From contig JAADVB010000050.1 of the NCBI GenBank assembly GCA_023334545.1, positions 1-64,000 on the forward strand: a DNA stretch of 64,000 nucleotides, written 5' to 3'. Position numbers and translations under genes: made by a program. Positions 59,763 to 64,000 of the stretch are shown piece by piece (the first letter of the stretch is position 1; every line of letters begins with the position of its first letter). The notes beneath the pieces were generated by a model that was given only the letters and a program-made list of their open reading frames with translations, was not told where the DNA came from and made no database searches. Source of the DNA: Salisapilia sapeloensis. Its lineage: Eukaryota; Oomycota; Peronosporomycetes; Peronosporales; Salisapiliaceae.

Positions 59763-62417
59763 ATGGCTCGGTCCAAGAAGCGTGTAACTGAAGCTTCCGG
59801 TGAGTCTTCACCGGGGAAAAATACAGAGCCGATTGCGACGGAGAAAGTCGACCCGAATGCAACGGCTAAAGTGTTTGGCGTGCCATTGGATGCTGAGCAT
59901 GACGTCGAGGATGAATCGAACGCCCTCGCACCCGTCGCAAAGTATGCGATCTTAGGCATGATTTGCCTCATGTCCTTTGCCATTCGGCTTTTTGCTGTCG
60001 TACGATATGAGTCCGTGATCCACGAGTTCGATCCGTACTTTAATTATCGTACGACCAAGTACCTCGCAGCCGAAGGATTCCTCGAGTTCCTCGACTGGTT
60101 CGATGATCGAGCATGGTACCCGCTCGGCCGTATCATTGGAGGAACGATTTACCCTGGACTCATGTACACGGCTGCAATGGTCTACTGGCTATTGAATTTG
60201 CTCAATATCTCCATCAACGTCCGAAACACGTGTGTCTTCCTCGCTCCTGTCTTTGCTGCGATCACAGCCATCGCGAGCTACTTGCTCACAAAGGAAGTCA
60301 CCCGTCGCTCAAGCGCTGGATTGATGGCAGCAGCATTCGCTGGTATCGTTCCGTCGTACATTTCTCGCTCCGTCGGCGGGTCGTACGATAATGAGGGCGT
60401 TGCCATCTTTGCCTTGTTGTTCACTTTCTATCTCTGGGTGAAAGCTGTCCACACTGGATCCATGTTCTGGTCTGCTAGCTGTGCTCTATCGTACTTTTAC
60501 ATGGTTGCTGCCTGGGGTGGATACGTGTTCATTATCAACATGGTACCCATCTACGTCCTCGTCATGATCGTCGCTGGACGCTACTCGCCTCGTCTGTACA
60601 TTGCTTACTCCACTTTCTATGCTTTGGGTAGTTTGTTAGCGATGCAGGTGCCTTTCGTCGGTTTCAACGTCATCAAACAAGCCGAGTGTGCTGGCTCCCA
60701 CGGCGTTTTCGTCTTGCTCCAAGTCTACTGCTTCGTGAACTGGATTCGCCAGTACATCTCCGCTGCGTCCTTCCGACGTCTCGTACTCTTCGGAGCAGCG
60801 CTCGTGGTTGCAAGCGTCGGTGGTGCTCTTGTCGTGCTGCAATTGATGGGCAAAGTGCAATGGACTGGACGATCGCTGACATTGTTGGACCCGACGTACG
60901 CGTCCAAGTACATTCCGATCATTGCGTCGGTGAGTGAACACCAACCGACGACGTGGACTTCATACTTTTTCGATCTACATGTGCTCGTACCGTTTGCTCC
61001 TGTTGGTCTCTACTTCCTCTTTACGAATCTTACGGACGGAGGTATCTTCCTCATCCTGTACGGAACGGTCGCATGGTACTTTGCCGGTGTCATGGTGCGT
61101 CTCATGCTCGTACTCGCTCCGATTGCCTGTATCCTCGGAGCTGTGGGTATCTCCACGACCTTGCGTACGTTCATGGGTATCCTACGTCGCCCATCTGGCT
61201 ATGTGATTCAAAAGAATGCTGCACAAGATGTTCCAATGCCTATTGTCCTATCGGTCGTGGGAGGCATGCTCCTCATGATGCTCAGCTACACGTTCCACGC
61301 GTCGCAAGTGTCTTCCATGGCGTACTCTTCTCCTTCCATCGTCATCGAAGCCGGACGTACTCGCTCTGGGGAACGTGTCATGTTCGATGACTATCGTGAA
61401 GCATACTTCTGGCTGCGTCAGAACACAGACGCTGATGCCAAGATCATGTCCTGGTGGGATTACGGATACCAAATGTCTGCCATGGCCAACCGAACGGTCA
61501 TTGTCGACAACAACACGTGGAACAATACGCACATTGCGACGGTCGGAAGAGCCTTGGCCTCTACTGAAGAGGAAGCGTATCCAATCATGCAGAGTCTCGA
61601 CGTCGACTACGTCCTTGTGATCTTTGGTGGTCTCACTGGCTATAGTTCAGATGACATCAACAAGTTCCTCTGGCCTGTACGCATCGGCTCTGGTGTCTAC
61701 CCAGACGACATGCCGAAGGAGCAGGACTACTTTTCTTCCTCTGGCAACTTTGACATTGGTGTCGGTGGCTCCAAGACACTGCACAACTGTCTCGCGTACA
61801 AGCTGTGCTTCTACCGCTTTGGAGAGGTCATGACGGACTATCAGCATCCGCCAGGCTACGACCGTGCGCGTAATACCGAGGTGGGTGTCAAGGACATTAA
61901 GCTCACGCACTTGGAAGAAGCGTTCACGTCGGAGCATTGGATCGTCCGAATCTTCAAGGTGAAGAAGCCCTCGAACGTCGAACCGATGAAGCCTGTGAAG
62001 GAAGCACGTGTGCGTGAAGGATTGTCGAATCCGGAAGATATCACGTCTGAGAAGACGACCTTCCTCGGATGTGTCACGGGAGAAGACTTGCTTGGCAATG
62101 ACCGAGTGTACTCTGGTGGTCCGAGCGGTGCGAACTACCAAATGGCGTTGCATCATGCGAAGGCGAAGGACAAGCGCTACTTTGCTCTGTCCCGAGTCGG
62201 TGGAGAAGGACATGCGTTTGCCTTTGACAAGCTCCCGGTGAGCTCCCAGGCGTTTGATGGAAACGATGCCGGGTGCACGCGAGCGTGTAAGGATGATAAA
62301 GACAAGGCGTGTGGATGTGCAGACTTGGGATGCGAAGACGTTGGTGTGAAGCCTGGTGAAGGACAGGAGCACAACCGTCGTTGGGCCATCTACGAACGGG
62401 ACGCAGCGAGTGACTAG
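59763..62417 (+). CDS. STT3: oligosaccharyltransferase catalytic subunit STT3
   Basis: One exon of 884 residues from the ATG at 59763; the frame is open two codons upstream through a GTG. The first luminal loop has the metal site HEFDPYFNYR. About 11-13 membrane segments follow. The flexible external loop has SVSEHQPTTW, and the luminal catalytic domain starts at about residue 540 with the WWDYGYQ motif in ADAKIMSWWDYGYQMSAMANR. STT3 transfers the lipid-linked glycan to Asn in NxS/T sites in the endoplasmic reticulum. The C-terminus ends in a Cys-rich stretch (CTRACKDDKDKACGCADLGC) and an acidic end, longer than in animal STT3 and perhaps disulfide-bonded in the lumen. Confidence 0.95.
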   Translation: MARSKKRVTEASGESSPGKNTEPIATEKVDPNATAKVFGVPLDAEHDVEDESNALAPVAKYAILGMICLMSFAIRLFAVVRYESVIHEFDPYFNYRTTKYLAAEGFLEFLDWFDDRAWYPLGRIIGGTIYPGLMYTAAMVYWLLNLLNISINVRNTCVFLAPVFAAITAIASYLLTKEVTRRSSAGLMAAAFAGIVPSYISRSVGGSYDNEGVAIFALLFTFYLWVKAVHTGSMFWSASCALSYFYMVAAWGGYVFIINMVPIYVLVMIVAGRYSPRLYIAYSTFYALGSLLAMQVPFVGFNVIKQAECAGSHGVFVLLQVYCFVNWIRQYISAASFRRLVLFGAALVVASVGGALVVLQLMGKVQWTGRSLTLLDPTYASKYIPIIASVSEHQPTTWTSYFFDLHVLVPFAPVGLYFLFTNLTDGGIFLILYGTVAWYFAGVMVRLMLVLAPIACILGAVGISTTLRTFMGILRRPSGYVIQKNAAQDVPMPIVLSVVGGMLLMMLSYTFHASQVSSMAYSSPSIVIEAGRTRSGERVMFDDYREAYFWLRQNTDADAKIMSWWDYGYQMSAMANRTVIVDNNTWNNTHIATVGRALASTEEEAYPIMQSLDVDYVLVIFGGLTGYSSDDINKFLWPVRIGSGVYPDDMPKEQDYFSSSGNFDIGVGGSKTLHNCLAYKLCFYRFGEVMTDYQHPPGYDRARNTEVGVKDIKLTHLEEAFTSEHWIVRIFKVKKPSNVEPMKPVKEARVREGLSNPEDITSEKTTFLGCVTGEDLLGNDRVYSGGPSGANYQMALHHAKAKDKRYFALSRVGGEGHAFAFDKLPVSSQAFDGNDAGCTRACKDDKDKACGCADLGCEDVGVKPGEGQEHNRRWAIYERDAASD

Positions 62418-62547
62418 ATCCGCATGGACTGTGACAGACTTGTAGGATAGCACTATGAGTTTCGCCTTTTACGTCTCGAATATTTTTCTTTGATGCTGCA
62501 ATCGAAAGCGTTTTGTTTTCCTGGAGGTTTCAGTTGCTTGTTAGGTG

Positions 62548-63858
62548 ATGGGCGTAGTCCTTAGCACAGGAGGAGAGCAAGCTCAACTCTTTCGATGTTG
62601 CGTATGGAAGCTCTGCTGTAATTGTTCATGTATCTTGTCTGACGTTGTACAGGTCGTTTATACGTACTATGGAGACTTGGATTGCTTGAAAGAAGCGTTT
62701 CATCCGGTCTTGAATACTTTGCAGGTACAGAGTTTCTCAATCTGGCAATAAATGGCGTAACCTAGGTATTAGATTTCTCGAGCTACGTATATTGATTTAT
62801 GCGAGAGTGAGATCACGAAGATTGATGCTATCGATGATTTGTACGAGCGTGAAAGGAAGGAGAGCGCTTTGCTAGATGAAAAACAGGAATTTTTCTCGGC
62901 TGTAGAGAATGGAGACATTGTTCTGGGAGATACATTGCTTCACGTTGCGGCTCGAAGAGGCCATGAACATGTCGTTGATTATTTGCTTACGAGGGACGAT
63001 TCAGTCTACCGCAAAGATACTATGGCTGCGAAAGGCTCTCGGGTAGCAGCAGTGCCTCATCCATCGCTTACGACAGCTCAGGTACTGAATCTAGATGGCG
63101 AGTTACCCATTGATGTTGCTGCGACTGCAGCTATACAGCTAATGCTTCAACACGTCAAAGACGTTCAAAACGTCTTGAGCTTGGATGCATGTGAAGAAGC
63201 CAAAGTCCATCGTCTTCTCCGAGCACTACGTCGAATATGGCCGTTCTGGATGGTAGATGGCCAGCCTGAAGTAGCTGCAATCGTTCGTGTACTCTACGCT
63301 GCTCGTCCATCCGATCCTATATTCGCCAAGCTCACGACGGTTGTCCAGAAAGCGACATCTAGTATCCGTCGAGCGATATCTGGAGATGGCATTCTTATCA
63401 TGGCCACGTTTCTACGAGATTACCAGAACGATCTTCACGCAGTTCGGAATGAGCTATCAGATCCTTCCAAATGGTCAGGAAAGCAGCTAGAACACCTCTG
63501 CCATCGACTCTTTCAGCGCTGGTTGCCACATGAAGGAGAGGAACGCGACATGAATGGATATTATGAAGAATTTATCTCATCAGCCATGAACGCATGGCTG
63601 CAACTGCTATACGACATGCGAGCACAGGCATCCCCAGGGACTATCCTAAAGAACTCAAACCTACCAGGAGCCTGCACGTATGAAGACATACTAGACGAGG
63701 ATAACATCCAATGCATGATTGAACATCAAACGGTCGATCGCTACAGTGGACAGATATGGGAAAGGAGACTACATCCTCCACCGACGGCGGTAGATGAAAT
63801 CTGCAGCTCTATTCGCGCATTAGAAAGTCATCTACACCTGTCTAATCTCGTCGTCTAA
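62548..63858 (+). CDS. ankyrin-repeat-like protein, 420 residues
   Basis: Exons 62548-62724 and 62773-63858 join in frame. The first exon starts with a Cys-rich stretch (FRCCVWKLCCNCSCIL) and ends YGDLDCLKEAFHPVLNTLQ. The second has one clear ankyrin unit (GDTLLHVAARRGHEHVVDYL) and a partial second (LNLDGELPIDVAATAAIQLML). The C-terminal 250 residues are helical (VHRLLRALRRIWPFWMVDG, QLEHLCHRLFQRWLPHEGEE) and match nothing I know. The start is uncertain, because the frame is open a codon upstream and earlier exons could exist. It ends five bases from the stop of the convergent gene at the window edge. Confidence 0.65.
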
Positions 63859-63863
63859 CATGT

Positions 63864-64000
63864 TTATCCAAACTTGCCATCGAAACCGACAAAGCCACTG
63901 AGTTTAAAGATCGGGAAGAATGGTTTCTTGTCCAGATTCGAGCACCAGTTCCAAGCGCTTGTGAGGCGACCATCAATACAGGATCCGGCATCAAAGAAGT
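63864..64000 (-). CDS. 3' end of an unknown gene, cut by the window edge
   Basis: A 44-residue minus-strand frame runs off the right edge and stops at a TAA (63864-63866). It reads DAGSCIDGRLTSAWNWC and then FFPIFKLSGFVGFDGKFG. The dense aromatic and cysteine pattern is protein-like, and the frame is uninterrupted. I do not recognise the family from this fragment. Confidence 0.6.
   Translation of the reverse strand, partial: FFDAGSCIDGRLTSAWNWCSNLDKKPFFPIFKLSGFVGFDGKFG

Noticed and set aside
61647-62453. 268-codon minus-strand frame opposite STT3
   Set aside because: Shadow; the plus strand carries the WWDYGYQ motif and full STT3 topology.

Overview
The window is eukaryotic nuclear DNA, very compact, with short GT-AG introns (mostly about 45-90 bases, many with GTACGT-like donors). 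The best fit is an oomycete (water mould), perhaps one with a small genome such as Albugo. That placement is inference from gene style and content: a RUS/DUF647 protein, a ciliary FOR20/CEP20 homologue that suggests zoospores, and BTB-RCC1 and WW-RRM architectures. No rRNA, tRNA, CRISPR array or intact mobile element was recognised.

Layout, left to right. 1-1436 holds no recognisable gene, but carries one copy of a diverged repeat whose partner lies at 49288-49503. 1437-13938 holds prefoldin subunit 4, a RUS protein, an HU-like protein, PEX11, a PH-domain protein, V-ATPase subunit H, UMP-CMP kinase, proteasome ATPase RPT6, splicing factor SMU1 and FOR20/CEP20. 14000-25029 holds DDI1, ribosomal protein S6, a holocytochrome c synthase fused to a twin-CX9C module, an ankyrin protein, a FYVE-myotubularin and an unknown protein. 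25030-29827 is looser, with an FLZ-like zinc finger and a WW-RRM RNA-binding protein. 29828-43312 holds a metallophosphatase, two or three unknown genes, xylulokinase, the branched-chain keto-acid dehydrogenase E2 and an RCC1-BTB protein. 43379-64000 holds a multipass membrane protein, an anoctamin, an F-box protein, a DOT1-like methyltransferase, an unknown membrane-linked protein, a POT/PTR transporter, a PNUTS-like protein with a small divergent partner, RPS29, STT3, an ankyrin protein and the 3' end of one more gene.

Genes alternate strand almost perfectly. Divergent pairs have start codons 55-306 bases apart and convergent pairs have stops 5-135 bases apart, so most promoters must be bidirectional and most terminators shared. 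The content is largely housekeeping: proteostasis, translation, splicing and transcription, membrane traffic, mitochondrial and peroxisomal biogenesis, and transport. No secreted effector (RXLR, CRN or CHXC type) was identified. Exon coordinates were derived by hand from reading frame, splice consensus and remembered family patterns, with no database search.
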